A stretch of 64,000 nucleotides of DNA from Cyclobacteriaceae bacterium (GCA_022841475.1 JALHRJ010000003.1:107448-171447), one strand, 5' to 3'. Shown: positions 19,248 to 29,840, counted from the stretch's first letter. A program made the numbers and translations. The notes: generated by a model from the sequence alone, not told the origin.

Positions 19248-20093
19248 ATGAAAGTTGTGATTTTGATTTTAATGGTGTTGTTAATTGATCCTGGGGATAT
19301 CGGAAAGATTAATTCGCTGAAGTCAGAAGCTAAAGATGCCTATAAGAAAGGTGACTTCAAGACAGCTATTTCCAAATACAAGTATCTGGTTGATTCGCTG
19401 AATGTGAATGAGGATGAGGTAAAGCTAAACCTGGCCAATGCCTATTTTGAGGCGAACGACACCACTTATACCGCCAACAGCTATCAACCATTAACACAAA
19501 GCACCAATCCAAGAATTCGCTCGGTAGCCCATCAGCAATTGGGCGTACTTTCGAACCGGGATAACAAATACGAAGAAGCACTCGCTAACTTTAAGCAAGC
19601 GTTGAAAGCAGATCCCAACAATGAGGATGCCCGTTACAATTATGAAATGGTAAAAAAGAAATTAGCCGAGCAGAAGAAAAAAGAGGAAGAACAAAAGAAG
19701 AACGATCCTAATCAGGAAGAAAAAAACAAAGATCAGAAAGATCAAAATAAAGAACAGAACAAGGATCAAAAACAAGATCAGAAAGAAAAGCAGGATCAGC
19801 AAGATAAAGAAAAGCAAGACGAACAGAATAAAGAACAAAAAGAGCAGCAAGAGAAAGAGGAAAAAGAAAAGAAAGAACAGCAGCAGAAGGATCAAAAAGA
19901 GCAAGAGCAGAAAGACAGCAAAGAGAAAAAAGGTCTTCCACCTTCTGTATCTGAAAAACTGAAGCAAATGGAAATGAGCGAAGAAAAAGCTCAGATGATT
20001 TTGGAGGCGATGAAGAACCAGGAGATTCAGTATCTGCAACAAAATAAACGCAAGGCTACGAAGCCTAAGGATAAAGGGAAACCGGATTGGTAA
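19248..20093 (+). CDS. TPR protein, BatC-like, with K/Q/E/D-rich low-complexity tail
   Basis: TPR-like YEEALANFKQALKADPNNEDARYNYEMVKKKL followed by about 95 residues of charged low complexity; adjacent to batB-like gene. Confidence 0.85.
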   Translation: MKVVILILMVLLIDPGDIGKINSLKSEAKDAYKKGDFKTAISKYKYLVDSLNVNEDEVKLNLANAYFEANDTTYTANSYQPLTQSTNPRIRSVAHQQLGVLSNRDNKYEEALANFKQALKADPNNEDARYNYEMVKKKLAEQKKKEEEQKKNDPNQEEKNKDQKDQNKEQNKDQKQDQKEKQDQQDKEKQDEQNKEQKEQQEKEEKEKKEQQQKDQKEQEQKDSKEKKGLPPSVSEKLKQMEMSEEKAQMILEAMKNQEIQYLQQNKRKATKPKDKGKPDW

Positions 20094-20095
20094 AT

Positions 20096-20159
20096 AGTCG
20101 ACAGTCTACGGACCACAGTTGACAGTCCACGGTTAACAGTTGACTGTGGTCTGTCGACT
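20096..20159. repeat. imperfect palindromic word repeat (AGTCGACAG...CTGTCGACT)
   Basis: Terminal 9-bp inverted repeat plus internal GACCACAG/CTGTGGTC between batC-like stop and thiolase start. Confidence 0.75.
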
Positions 20160-20175
20160 GATAAATAAAAAAGTT

Positions 20176-21354
20176 ATGAAAGAAGTATATATTGTTTCTG
20201 CCGTTCGCACTCCGATTGGAAGTTTTGGTGGAGCCCTGGCTGGTTTATCGGCCACCCATCTTGGTGCCCTTGCTGTAAAAGGTGCCATCAGTAAAATCGG
20301 CCTGGATCCAAAACAAGTTCAGGAGGTATTTTTTGGAAATGTAATTTCTTCAGGCCTGGGGCAAGCACCTGCCACACAAGTGGCGATTGGTGCCGGGCTG
20401 GGCTACAACATCCCGTGTACGCTGGTTAACAAAGTTTGTGCCTCAGGTATGAAGGCAATCATGGTGGGAGCGCAATCTATTATGCTGGGTCATAGTGATG
20501 TTGTGGTTGCAGCCGGTGCCGAGAGCATGAGTAATATCCCCTACTACCTTATGAAAGCCCGCTATGGGTATAAATATGGTAACGGAGAATTATTGGATGG
20601 CCTCACCTACGATGGTCTCACCGATGTTTATAATAAATGTGCTATGGGTGTGTGTGCCGATAACACTGCCAAAGAAATGAATATCAGCAGGCAGGATCAG
20701 GATGCCTATGCCATCAGTTCGTATAAGCGCGCAGCGGCCGCTTGGGCAGCCGGAAAATTTAAGGATGAAGTAATTCCAGTTGAGATTACTGGTCGTAAAG
20801 GTGAGGTTACACACTTTGCGGAAGACGAAGAATATAAGAATGTAAACTTTGATAAGATTCCTGGATTAAAACCAGTGTTCACAAAAGAAGGAACCGCTAC
20901 AGCCGCCAACTCATCTACCATCAACGATGGAGCTGCGGCTGTTATCCTGATGAGCAAAGAAAAAGCAAAAGAATTAGGGATAACTCCCCTTGCAAAAATC
21001 AGGGGCTTTGCGGATGCCGCTCAAGATCCAATGTGGTTTACAACAACACCTTCGCTGGCCATTCCCAAGGCTATGAAACTAGCCGGTGTCGACAAAAAAG
21101 ATGTTGGATTTTATGAAATCAATGAAGCGTTCTCAGCCGTTGCACTAGCTAACAATATTAAACTGGAACTCGATCCCGCGAAAGTGAATGTAAACGGAGG
21201 TGCGGTGGCGCTGGGTCATCCGCTGGGAGCTTCGGGTGCGCGAATTACGATAACGCTTGCCAACATACTCAGGCAAAACAATGCTTCTATTGGTGTTGCG
21301 GGAATTTGTAATGGCGGTGGTGGCGCTTCAGCTATTGTTATCGAAAAGTTATAA
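20176..21354 (+). CDS. acetyl-CoA C-acyltransferase (thiolase)
   Basis: NKVCASGMKA, NVNGGAVALGHPLGASGARI, GICNGGGGASA; start at MKEVYIVSAVRTPIG. Confidence 0.95.
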   Translation: MKEVYIVSAVRTPIGSFGGALAGLSATHLGALAVKGAISKIGLDPKQVQEVFFGNVISSGLGQAPATQVAIGAGLGYNIPCTLVNKVCASGMKAIMVGAQSIMLGHSDVVVAAGAESMSNIPYYLMKARYGYKYGNGELLDGLTYDGLTDVYNKCAMGVCADNTAKEMNISRQDQDAYAISSYKRAAAAWAAGKFKDEVIPVEITGRKGEVTHFAEDEEYKNVNFDKIPGLKPVFTKEGTATAANSSTINDGAAAVILMSKEKAKELGITPLAKIRGFADAAQDPMWFTTTPSLAIPKAMKLAGVDKKDVGFYEINEAFSAVALANNIKLELDPAKVNVNGGAVALGHPLGASGARITITLANILRQNNASIGVAGICNGGGGASAIVIEKL

Positions 21355-21551
21355 CACAACATACCTTAAAGTTGATCGTTCTAAATTTCTATCAGAATAA
21401 CTTCGTGGTCATCTTCCTATTGACAAAATCCTTGAGCCGCACTATTTTTATTATTGTGGATTGCGTACCGGGTGCCCATAACAGAGCAGTCGCATCGCAT
21501 GCCGCGAGCCTTGTCAGCGGTTGGACCGCTTAGTATAAAAACAACTTCAGC

Positions 21552-22862
21552 ATGAATCGAGTTGCACTTTTGATTTGTCTTTTAACCAGCCTGGAGGTTG
21601 GGGCCCAAAAAGTTGTTAAGACCTGGTACGATCCCATGCAGATGCAGGTGGAAGAAGAGTACACTGTGGCTTCGGCCGATGGACAAACCATGGAAGGAAA
21701 ATATCGCAGGTATTTTTCAACCGGCAAGATTGCAATTGAGGGAAATTTTAAAAACGGAGTTCGGTGGGGCACCTTTTATGAATATCATCCCAACGGAACC
21801 CTGATCCGGAAGATTGATTATGAAGATGGGTTGCGCCATGGTTCGGTAGAGGTGTATGATGAACAAGGCCGATCGATTCAACAGGCATTTTATCAGAATA
21901 ACAAACTGGTGGATAGTATTAAATCCTTCTACCCTACCGGCATTATCAAACAAGAAGGAAATTTTGTAAAAGGAAAGCCCGATGGATTGGTGAAAGAATA
22001 TTATCCTTCCGGTAAACTTCAAAAAGAAATTACGTATAAAAATCAACGGCCCAACGGAATCACAAAAACATTTTATGAAAGTGGTGTACTGGAAAGTGAA
22101 GCCAACTATCGCGATGGATTTATTTCCGGATTTTACAAACTCTATTATCCAAACTCGCAACTCGAATTGGTGTATACAATAAAAGAGGGAGAAAAAGTAG
22201 GCGACTTTTTACATTACGATCAGGAAGGTCATAAACTTTTGGAGGGTCACTTTATGAATGCCCGGTTGCATGGTGATAACATTGGCTATTATCCGGATGG
22301 CACATTACGTCACAAATATCAATTTAAAGAAGGTGGTAAGTTCGGTACCAATCTGGATTATTATCCGAATGGAAAAATCAGAGCCAAAGAACAGTTCGCG
22401 TTTAATGGCAAAGACAGTAAACTAACGGAATACTCCCTTGAAGAAAAGGTTGTGTTTGAAAAATCATTCAGAGAAGGCAAGCCCCACGGCACCTGGCTTT
22501 TTTATGGTGCGGATGGCAAGACGTTAAGTTTAAAGGAGACCTACGAAGCCGGTCAACTGCATGGCCTTCGAACAACTTACCACCCCAATGGCGAAAAATC
22601 TACAGAGGAAACCTGGAAGTTTAATCTGATCACTGGTACGGTGAAGAATTTTTATGAGGACGGAAAACTACTTTCCGAATGCGCCTATCGTGCCAGTCGT
22701 CAGCATGGTTTGTATACCCAATACTACCCCTCCGGAAAAGTAAAAGAGCAAGGTGAATACGTGGCCAATAAAAAACACAAGGAATGGAAAGAGTTTGATG
22801 AGCTGGGCAACGTAACCAAAACGCTGGTGTTCAGGGCCGGTATTTTGATAGAGGAGAAATAA
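21552..22862 (+). CDS. MORN-repeat / YwqK-like protein
   Basis: Many repeats of type YYPSGKLQKEITYKNQRPNG. Confidence 0.85.
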   Translation: MNRVALLICLLTSLEVGAQKVVKTWYDPMQMQVEEEYTVASADGQTMEGKYRRYFSTGKIAIEGNFKNGVRWGTFYEYHPNGTLIRKIDYEDGLRHGSVEVYDEQGRSIQQAFYQNNKLVDSIKSFYPTGIIKQEGNFVKGKPDGLVKEYYPSGKLQKEITYKNQRPNGITKTFYESGVLESEANYRDGFISGFYKLYYPNSQLELVYTIKEGEKVGDFLHYDQEGHKLLEGHFMNARLHGDNIGYYPDGTLRHKYQFKEGGKFGTNLDYYPNGKIRAKEQFAFNGKDSKLTEYSLEEKVVFEKSFREGKPHGTWLFYGADGKTLSLKETYEAGQLHGLRTTYHPNGEKSTEETWKFNLITGTVKNFYEDGKLLSECAYRASRQHGLYTQYYPSGKVKEQGEYVANKKHKEWKEFDELGNVTKTLVFRAGILIEEK

Positions 22863-22927
22863 TAGCTGTGAAATTTGATGTGCACTTTAAGCCATTTTCG
22901 TAACTTTCAACTCCATTCGGTTGTGCA

Positions 22928-23125
22928 ATGAAAACCTTAACGATTGATATTATTAACGAAAGAGCAATTAAGCTTTTACAGGAACTTGAGTCATTAAAAC
23001 TTATTCGCGTTAGAAAAGAAAAGGTTGAATCAACAGGCGATGTAAATTGGAGTACTTTGTATAAAGGCCAGATGAAAAAACAATCCCTCGCTGAGATTGA
23101 TACTCAATTAAACAGCTTACGATAA
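22928..23125 (+). CDS. small hypothetical protein (antitoxin-like N-terminus)
   Basis: 65-aa ORF, MKTLTIDIINERAIKLLQELESLKLIRV. Confidence 0.5.
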   Translation: MKTLTIDIINERAIKLLQELESLKLIRVRKEKVESTGDVNWSTLYKGQMKKQSLAEIDTQLNSLR

Positions 23126-23228
23126 TTCTCAAACTTAATTTCTCACCAGCAATGGACAGAACTTTGGGAATGTCATTAACCTAAAGATGATTAACCCAAG
23201 GATCCATAACAAACATTTTCCCGTTTTC

Positions 23229-24164
23229 ATGCAAGCCATCAAAGAAACCCACTTTCAATTTAAATCACAGACCGGATTTTACCGGGGCAAAGTTCGCGAT
23301 GTTTATTATTTTGGTGATACCATGGCGATGGTTGCCACCGATCGCATTTCCGCCTTTGATGTGGTGTTGCCCAAAGCTATTCCTGATAAAGGAAGAGTGT
23401 TAAACCAAATTGCGGCCCGCAACCTCGAAGCAACAAAAACTCTGGTTCCGAACTGGGTTATTCAAACACCCGATCCGAATGTAACGATTGGTTTTAAGTG
23501 CGAACCCTTTGCTGTAGAGATGGTAGTACGTGGCTACCTGGCGGGTCATGCGGCCCGTGAATACAAAGCCGGAAAAAGAACCCTCTGTGGGGTATCACTT
23601 CCAGAAGGCTTGAAAGAAAATGACAAACTCCCCGCTCCTATTATCACCCCAACGACCAAAGCTACGGTAGGTCATGACGAAGATATTTCAAGGGAAGAAA
23701 TTCTGAGTCGTGGGATTGTAAGCGAACAGGATTACAAACAATTAGAAGATTATACTTACAAACTATACAAGAAGGGTACTGAAATGGCAGCGGCCCGCGG
23801 GTTGATCCTGGTGGACACCAAATATGAATTTGGAAAACACAATGGCACCATTTACCTGATTGATGAAGTCCATACCCCAGACTCTTCCCGCTACTTTTAC
23901 AAGGAGGGATATGAAGACCGGCAAAAAAAGGGAGAACCACAAAAACAACTCTCAAAAGAATTTGTAAGGCAGTGGTTAATCGAAAATGGATTTCAGGGAA
24001 AAGACGGACAAAAGGTTCCGGAAATGAAAGATGAAATCGTGCGCTCTATTTCCGAACGTTACCAGGAGTTATATCAGCAAATGACGGGAGAAACCCTGGC
24101 GCCTGTTAATTATGAAACCCTGGCTGAACGAATTGAGAAGAGTATCGTTAATTACATAAATTAA
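23229..24164 (+). CDS. purC: phosphoribosylaminoimidazolesuccinocarboxamide synthase
   Basis: [33 protein letters not shown] synthetase signature; [11 protein letters not shown]. Confidence 0.95.
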   Translation: MQAIKETHFQFKSQTGFYRGKVRDVYYFGDTMAMVATDRISAFDVVLPKAIPDKGRVLNQIAARNLEATKTLVPNWVIQTPDPNVTIGFKCEPFAVEMVVRGYLAGHAAREYKAGKRTLCGVSLPEGLKENDKLPAPIITPTTKATVGHDEDISREEILSRGIVSEQDYKQLEDYTYKLYKKGTEMAAARGLILVDTKYEFGKHNGTIYLIDEVHTPDSSRYFYKEGYEDRQKKGEPQKQLSKEFVRQWLIENGFQGKDGQKVPEMKDEIVRSISERYQELYQQMTGETLAPVNYETLAERIEKSIVNYIN

Positions 24165-24192
24165 CTTAATTTTAGGCCGCTAAAGAACCTTT

Positions 24193-24567
24193 ATGAAGTA
24201 TTCGATCGACAAACAAGAGAAATACACCCTGTTACGCCTCAACGAAGAGAAACTTGACTCCAACATTGCCCCGCAGTTAAAATCAGAAATGGTCACTTTG
24301 CATGCGGAAGGCATTCGCAATGTAATTCTCGATCTCTCGGAAGTAAAATATACCGACTCCTCCGGCTTAAGCGCTCTCCTTGTTGGAAACCGGATTCTGC
24401 AGGAAGACAATGGGATTTTTATTCTTACCCGTTTGTCTGATCATACGTTGAAACTTATAAAAATCTCGCAACTGGATAGTGTTTTACATATTCTACCAAC
24501 GGTAGAAGAAGGCATCGATGCTGTATTTATGCATGAGATTGAAAAAGACATGAAAGACGAAGATTAA
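24193..24567 (+). CDS. STAS domain anti-sigma-factor-antagonist-like protein
   Basis: RNVILDLSEVKYTDSSGLSALLVGNR. Confidence 0.9.
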   Translation: MKYSIDKQEKYTLLRLNEEKLDSNIAPQLKSEMVTLHAEGIRNVILDLSEVKYTDSSGLSALLVGNRILQEDNGIFILTRLSDHTLKLIKISQLDSVLHILPTVEEGIDAVFMHEIEKDMKDED

Positions 24568-24623
24568 TCTTCCCACCTCACCCCTGTCTACCGAAAGAAC
24601 TTTCGTTCTGCAGGCGAGCTAGA

Positions 24624-24759
24624 TGAGGCTGTCTCAAAAGTCAATTAAAATTAAAATTTCATTCCGGCCTTTTGAGCCGGAATCCCAATCTATCTCTAAA
24701 ATCTGGGATCGTCATGCCTGAGGCTTGACGATGACCGAACGACTTTTGAGACAGCCTCA
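24624..24759. repeat. two-arm palindromic element, copy 1 (136 bp)
   Basis: Perfect 19-bp terminal inverted repeat TGAGGCTGTCTCAAAAGTC; arm 1 ATTCCGGC/GCCGGAAT; arm 2 ATCGTCA/TGACGAT. Confidence 0.9.
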
Positions 24760-24762
24760 CTT

Positions 24763-24790
24763 CCAGCCTGATTTCAAGGCTGGTTTTGTT
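24763..24790 (+). terminator. rho-independent-like terminator after element copy 1
   Basis: CCAGCCT-GATTTCA-AGGCTGG followed by TTTTGTT. Confidence 0.65.
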
Positions 24791-24872
24791 TCAGGGTAAA
24801 AATAATTCTTCGTTACTTGTTCATTCGTCCAAGAGCTAACGGGTCGAATAAACATATAAATAAAAACCAACG

Positions 24873-25802
24873 TTGAGTATCAAACTAACCATATTAGGAT
24901 CGAGTGGTGCTTTGCCAGCCTATGGTCGGTTTCCTACCTCGCAGTACCTGGTTATTCAAAACCGACACTTTCTTATTGACTGTGGTGAGGGCGTGCAAAT
25001 GCAATTGATGCGTTACCAGATTCCATTCCATAAAATTGATCATATCTTCATCAGTCATTTGCATGGCGATCATTACCTGGGCTTGATGGGGCTCTTGTTT
25101 TCCATGCACCTGCAACGCAGGGTAAGCGACCTTCATATTTATAGTCCTAAGGGATTGGATGAAATAATTTTATTGCACCTGAAATACTCCAAATCCGTGC
25201 TGCATTATGAAATTCACTTTCATCCGTATCATCCGGGTGAAGTCATTCAACTTCATGAAGACGCGGTGCTTACGGTTAAAACTATTCCGCTCATACATAA
25301 AATACCCTGTGCCGGGTTTTTATTCAGAGAAAAGATTAAACCCGTAAAACTCAACAAAGAAAAACTTTTTCCGGGCCTGCTGTTACAGCATATCGCCACC
25401 TTAAAAACCGGTGCCGATGTTTACAATGAAGCCGGTGAGTTGCTGTATAAAAATCTTGATTATACCTTGCCTCCGCCCCCATCCTATTCCTACGCTTTTT
25501 GTTCTGATACTGCGTGGAACGAAACAATGGTTGAACAAATTCGTGGGATAAACCTTTTATACCATGAAGCTACCTTTATGGAAGAAGAGATAGATAAGGC
25601 TCATGAAACCAAACACAGTACAGCCCGGGAAGCTGCCTCGATAGCCCAACGTTGTGAGGCCCATCAACTACTGATCGGCCATTTTTCAGCTCGCTATAAG
25701 GAACTGGAGCCACTGCTTAACGAAGCCAAAGAGATTTTTCCAAATACCCAACTAGCCATTGAAGGCACCACCTTTGAATTTCCCTATGAGTCAACTTCTT
25801 GA
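24873..25802 (+). CDS. rnz: ribonuclease Z
   Basis: LTILGSSGALPAYGRFPTSQYL, FISHLHGDHYLGLMGLL, FCSDTAWNE; TTG start. Confidence 0.92.
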   Translation: MSIKLTILGSSGALPAYGRFPTSQYLVIQNRHFLIDCGEGVQMQLMRYQIPFHKIDHIFISHLHGDHYLGLMGLLFSMHLQRRVSDLHIYSPKGLDEIILLHLKYSKSVLHYEIHFHPYHPGEVIQLHEDAVLTVKTIPLIHKIPCAGFLFREKIKPVKLNKEKLFPGLLLQHIATLKTGADVYNEAGELLYKNLDYTLPPPPSYSYAFCSDTAWNETMVEQIRGINLLYHEATFMEEEIDKAHETKHSTAREAASIAQRCEAHQLLIGHFSARYKELEPLLNEAKEIFPNTQLAIEGTTFEFPYESTS

Positions 25803-26571
25803 ACAAAAGAAAACCCGATTATTCATTGTGCTGGCGGGTATATTTTTAACCAATGCCATCCTTGCTGAAATAATAGGCGTAAAAATTTTTTCCGGAGAAT
25901 CTACGCTCGGTTTTCAACCGGCTGGAATAAATATTATGGGGTTTGTGATGGATTTTAACCTGACGGCAGGTGCTATCATCTGGCCTATTGTTTTCATCAC
26001 CTCCGATTTGATCAATGAATACTTTGGAAAGCCCGGAGTGAAACGAATCAGTTACCTCGCAGCCTTCTTTATTGCCTATTCGTTCATTGTTATTTTCATG
26101 ACTATCAAATTACCTCCTGCTCAATGGTGGTTAGATGCCAACAGTCAGGATGGCGCGGGCAATTACTTCAATATGGATTTTGCCTTCAACAAAATTCTGG
26201 GGCAAGGCCAACGCATTATCATTGGCTCACTAGCAGCTTTTCTTTTAGGCCAGTTGGTAGATGTGTTTGTATTTCAAAAACTCCGAAAACTTACAGGACA
26301 AAAAATGTTATGGCTGAGGGCTACTGGCTCCACACTCGTATCGCAATTGCTGGATAGCTTTGTGGTCCTGTTTATTGCTTTCTATGGGGTCTTTTCGAAT
26401 CAACAGATAATTGCGATTGGTTTAACTAATTACATCTATAAATTTTCTGTTGCCATTTTGCTTACTCCCCTCATTTACCTCGGCCATTATCTCATCGACC
26501 GGTATTTAGGCAAGGAAAATGCAGAGAAAATTTCCGCTGAAGCGGCAGCCGGAAGTCAGTCATTTCTGTGA
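25786..26571 (+). CDS. queuosine precursor transporter (YhhQ family)
   Basis: LTNAILAEIIGVKIF, FITSDLINEYFGKPGVKRISY, STLVSQLLDSFVVLFIAFYG. Confidence 0.87.
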   Translation: MSQLLEQKKTRLFIVLAGIFLTNAILAEIIGVKIFSGESTLGFQPAGINIMGFVMDFNLTAGAIIWPIVFITSDLINEYFGKPGVKRISYLAAFFIAYSFIVIFMTIKLPPAQWWLDANSQDGAGNYFNMDFAFNKILGQGQRIIIGSLAAFLLGQLVDVFVFQKLRKLTGQKMLWLRATGSTLVSQLLDSFVVLFIAFYGVFSNQQIIAIGLTNYIYKFSVAILLTPLIYLGHYLIDRYLGKENAEKISAEAAAGSQSFL

Positions 26572-27303
26572 TCTCACGGCATCCAGAATAATTCCTGTTG
26601 CAATAGCTGCATTCAATGATTCTGCCTTGCCATATCGGGGTATAGTAATTTTTTGCGTTACCATTTTTTCGATGGTGTGAGAGATTCCGTTGGCCTCATT
26701 GCCTATGACAATCAAGCCACCCCCATTGAATTTCAATTGATGAATATCTGTGCCTTCCAGAAATGTTCCATAAATTGGCTTACGAGCTGCTGCCAGATAG
26801 GGTTCGAGGTCTGTATAATAAATCGTTACCCTACAAAACGAACCCATGGTTGCGCTTAGCACTTTAGGATTATAACAATCCGCAGTCTGTTCAGAAGCTA
26901 TAATGTGCTCAATTCCATACCAATCAGCCGTACGAATAATGGTACCCAGGTTGCCCGGATCACGGATATCATCCAACACCAGTGCGTATTCCTCTTCGGT
27001 TAATGAAAAAGTTATATTGGGCTTCATGCGGGCCAAGGCCAGGGCACCATCGTTCGTTTGAAAACTACCGGCAGCACTCAGTTCCTCCTCCGTGGCTGAC
27101 ACTATTTCCATTGTACGATTATTCAAACTACTTTCATTCTGTTCAAGAAAGCGATCTGTACCAGCCAACCATAGCACATCAAAATCTGATCCGAGTAACT
27201 CCTGTACACTTTTAGTACCTTCTATCACAAAGCATTGCTCCTGTTTTCGGTATTTTTTTACTTGCAAGGCTTTGATTTGCTTAATTTTGGCTTTAGAGAT
27301 CAT
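26560..27303 (-). CDS. TrmH/SpoU-family RNA methyltransferase
   Basis: LDDIRDPGNLGTIIRTADWYG, IVIGNEANGIS, IPRYGKAESLNAAIATGI. Confidence 0.93.
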   Translation of the reverse strand: MISKAKIKQIKALQVKKYRKQEQCFVIEGTKSVQELLGSDFDVLWLAGTDRFLEQNESSLNNRTMEIVSATEEELSAAGSFQTNDGALALARMKPNITFSLTEEEYALVLDDIRDPGNLGTIIRTADWYGIEHIIASEQTADCYNPKVLSATMGSFCRVTIYYTDLEPYLAAARKPIYGTFLEGTDIHQLKFNGGGLIVIGNEANGISHTIEKMVTQKITIPRYGKAESLNAAIATGIILDAVRSQK

Positions 27304-27304
27304 A

Positions 27305-29755
27305 GTGACTAGACTAAAACGACTTGTATATATTTTTCTTCCCTGGCTACTGAGTGGTTGTCTCGGTACCCGCTATCTCCAAGAAAATCAAAAGTTATTG
27401 TATCGCCAAACGATAGAAGCTCCAAAAGGATTTAATAAAGAGGGAATTTCTGACTTATATGTTAAAAAAGTAAATCGAAGGTTATTAGGGTTACCCATCA
27501 ACTCGCTCGTGTGGATGCATCATGAGGGAGAAATCCGATACGATCAGCAAAAGTTTATTGATAAGAAAGTAACGGTAGAGGCCAAGTTCGATAAAAAAAT
27601 TGCTGCTACTAAAAGTCAAAAGAAAATCACTTCTTACCAGTATCGTAAGCAACGCAAAGTAGAATCTTTGAACGGTAAAATTGAAAATGGTAATCTATTT
27701 ATGCAATGGGGTGAACCCGCTGCTGTTTTTGATACCGCTAGTTTAGTGGCCACACAAGCAAAAATAAGCGACTTCCTTTTTAACCGGGGATATTTTAGGA
27801 ACACTGTGAGCTACCGAACCCAGGAATACAAGAAAAGGGTGAGCGCCACGTATCTGATTGAACCCGGCCGCCCCTACTTATACGATACCATTTTTTATCA
27901 AATTCAAGATCCAAAACTTGATTCTATCATTCAGTCTACGCAACAAAAAAGTCTGATCCAGAAAAACAATCGGTATGATCAGAATATTTTAAATAAAGAA
28001 CGCGAGCGCATTGATCTGCAATTAAAAGATCTGGGCTACTACGATTTCACGCGTCAATATGTGAGTTTTGCTATTGATACCGCTTACCGGGATCCCTATC
28101 AGGTGGCTTTGCAACTTGAAATTAAAAATCCTTCTCAACGAGACACACATAAAATTTTCCATGTAGATTCTATCACCTTCCGCACGGACGCTGCTATCAA
28201 CACGAACGATACATTGAAACGCCAGTCGGTAGAAAAATACGGCATCACCTTCAATTATTTCAAAAGTGAATACAGTAAAAAAATTCTGGCCCAACGTGTT
28301 TTTATTCATCGAGACAGCCTATACAGTCGTAGCGACACCTTTGACAGTCAACGCCAATTAGCCAATCTCGATATCTTCAAGTTCATTAATGTTAACTATG
28401 ATTCCTCTGGCGGAAAATTTATTGGCAACATCTTCTGCAGTCCGCTGGATCGTTACTCCTGGTCGAATGAAGCCGGACTCACCATGACACAAGGTTTTCC
28501 GGGCCCTTACATTAGCACCAACCTGAAGAAAAGAAATCTTTTTGGCGGGCTGGAGATTGCCGAAATCAGCGGTCGGTTTGGCTTTGAAGGCGTAGCCTCG
28601 GCCACGGACCAAACTAATTTTTACAAAAGTACAGAAGCCAGCTTGAGTGGAAGTATCACGTTTCCACAGTTTCTTTTTCCTTTTAATGAAAAGACAGCTT
28701 TTAAACTGGCTCATTTTAATCCACGTACACGGTTACTGGCAGGTCTTACCTACACCAACCGACCCGAATACACCCGGAGTCTTGTAAACTTGTCAGACAC
28801 CTATACGTGGCAAAACAAACAAACTACTCAATACTCTTTCACTCTGATTAACTTAAACGTTATTCAATCAACCCTTGACAGTGCCTTTAATGTGTTGCTC
28901 ACCGAGCTGCAGCAGAATCAGGGTAACAACCTCAAAAATTCTTTTAATCCATCGTTTGTCAGCAGCATGATTTTCTCGGTAACCTGGAATCCTAACAACT
29001 ATGGCAATACAGAAAAGAGCTCCTATTTTTTGCGCATGCAGGCGGAGTCAGGTGGTACCCTCTTCAATTTTGCTGAACCCGGCTACATAACCGCCCGCGG
29101 ATTGGAGCTTTATCAATATGTGCGATTCAGTTTGGATGCCCGCAGAAGTAAAGTATTGAGCAAGAATACCATACTCGCTTATCGGATCAATACCGGGTTG
29201 GGATATGCTTATAGTTCCAACGAAGTGTTGCCCTACGAAAAGTATTTTTTTGCTGGTGGTAGTAATAGTGTGCGTGCGTGGCTGCCGCGAAGACTTGGCA
29301 TTGGAACCTTACCACCTAATCTTGCAGAAGATCCCAACAAGGATGGATTATTTGATTATAGTTTTGAAAAGCCGGGAGAAATTTTATTGGAAGGCAGTAT
29401 AGAGCTTCGAAAAAAATTGTTTGGATTTGTGAATGGTGCCGTATTTGTGGATGCCGGAAACGTTTGGTCCTTTCGTCCTATTCAGATTTCTCAGGAAGGT
29501 CCTACTCAGGCACCGTGGACAGGCACTTCTACCTTCAGCAAAGATTTCTATCGGCAATTAGGTATAGGAACAGGTTTCGGCCTTCGCTTTGATTTTTCAT
29601 TTCTCGTGTTACGATTTGATGTGGGGATGAAAGTTTACGATCCGGGTCGTGAAGAAGGTAATCGGTTTGTGTTAGGTAAAACTAAATTCTTTAAACCCTT
29701 TGGTACGGACAAAGAGCCCGTAATTTTTAATGTTGGGATTGGATATCCGTTCTGA
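27305..29755 (+). CDS. BamA/TamA-family outer membrane lipoprotein (TamL-like)
   Basis: GTG start gives lipobox LLSGCLG; POTRA-like region; C-terminal Omp85 barrel (FFAGGSNSVRAWLPRRLG). Confidence 0.87.
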   Translation: MTRLKRLVYIFLPWLLSGCLGTRYLQENQKLLYRQTIEAPKGFNKEGISDLYVKKVNRRLLGLPINSLVWMHHEGEIRYDQQKFIDKKVTVEAKFDKKIAATKSQKKITSYQYRKQRKVESLNGKIENGNLFMQWGEPAAVFDTASLVATQAKISDFLFNRGYFRNTVSYRTQEYKKRVSATYLIEPGRPYLYDTIFYQIQDPKLDSIIQSTQQKSLIQKNNRYDQNILNKERERIDLQLKDLGYYDFTRQYVSFAIDTAYRDPYQVALQLEIKNPSQRDTHKIFHVDSITFRTDAAINTNDTLKRQSVEKYGITFNYFKSEYSKKILAQRVFIHRDSLYSRSDTFDSQRQLANLDIFKFINVNYDSSGGKFIGNIFCSPLDRYSWSNEAGLTMTQGFPGPYISTNLKKRNLFGGLEIAEISGRFGFEGVASATDQTNFYKSTEASLSGSITFPQFLFPFNEKTAFKLAHFNPRTRLLAGLTYTNRPEYTRSLVNLSDTYTWQNKQTTQYSFTLINLNVIQSTLDSAFNVLLTELQQNQGNNLKNSFNPSFVSSMIFSVTWNPNNYGNTEKSSYFLRMQAESGGTLFNFAEPGYITARGLELYQYVRFSLDARRSKVLSKNTILAYRINTGLGYAYSSNEVLPYEKYFFAGGSNSVRAWLPRRLGIGTLPPNLAEDPNKDGLFDYSFEKPGEILLEGSIELRKKLFGFVNGAVFVDAGNVWSFRPIQISQEGPTQAPWTGTSTFSKDFYRQLGIGTGFGLRFDFSFLVLRFDVGMKVYDPGREEGNRFVLGKTKFFKPFGTDKEPVIFNVGIGYPF

Positions 29756-29840
29756 TGTTCTCAACGAATTCTAATGTTCAAATTTCCTTTTTTAAGTCCA
29801 TTTGGCGACTAAAGAGCCACTATTTAAAGCATTTTTTTAT

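Noticed and set aside
19662-20042. Antisense leucine/phenylalanine-rich ORF (LLFLILLLLFFLFFFLF)
   Set aside because: Complement of the K/Q/E-rich tail of the BatC-like gene, an artefact of low complexity.
21552-22862. Toxin-antitoxin system from YwqK naming
   Set aside because: The name is inherited; the protein is a MORN-type repeat protein and no toxin gene lies nearby.
22928-23125. Orphan antitoxin / TA module
   Set aside because: No adjacent toxin ORF in either direction; 65 aa alone is insufficient.
24624-24759. Full insertion sequence bounded by the terminal repeats
   Set aside because: Elements are 136-174 bp with no transposase and no visible target-site duplication.
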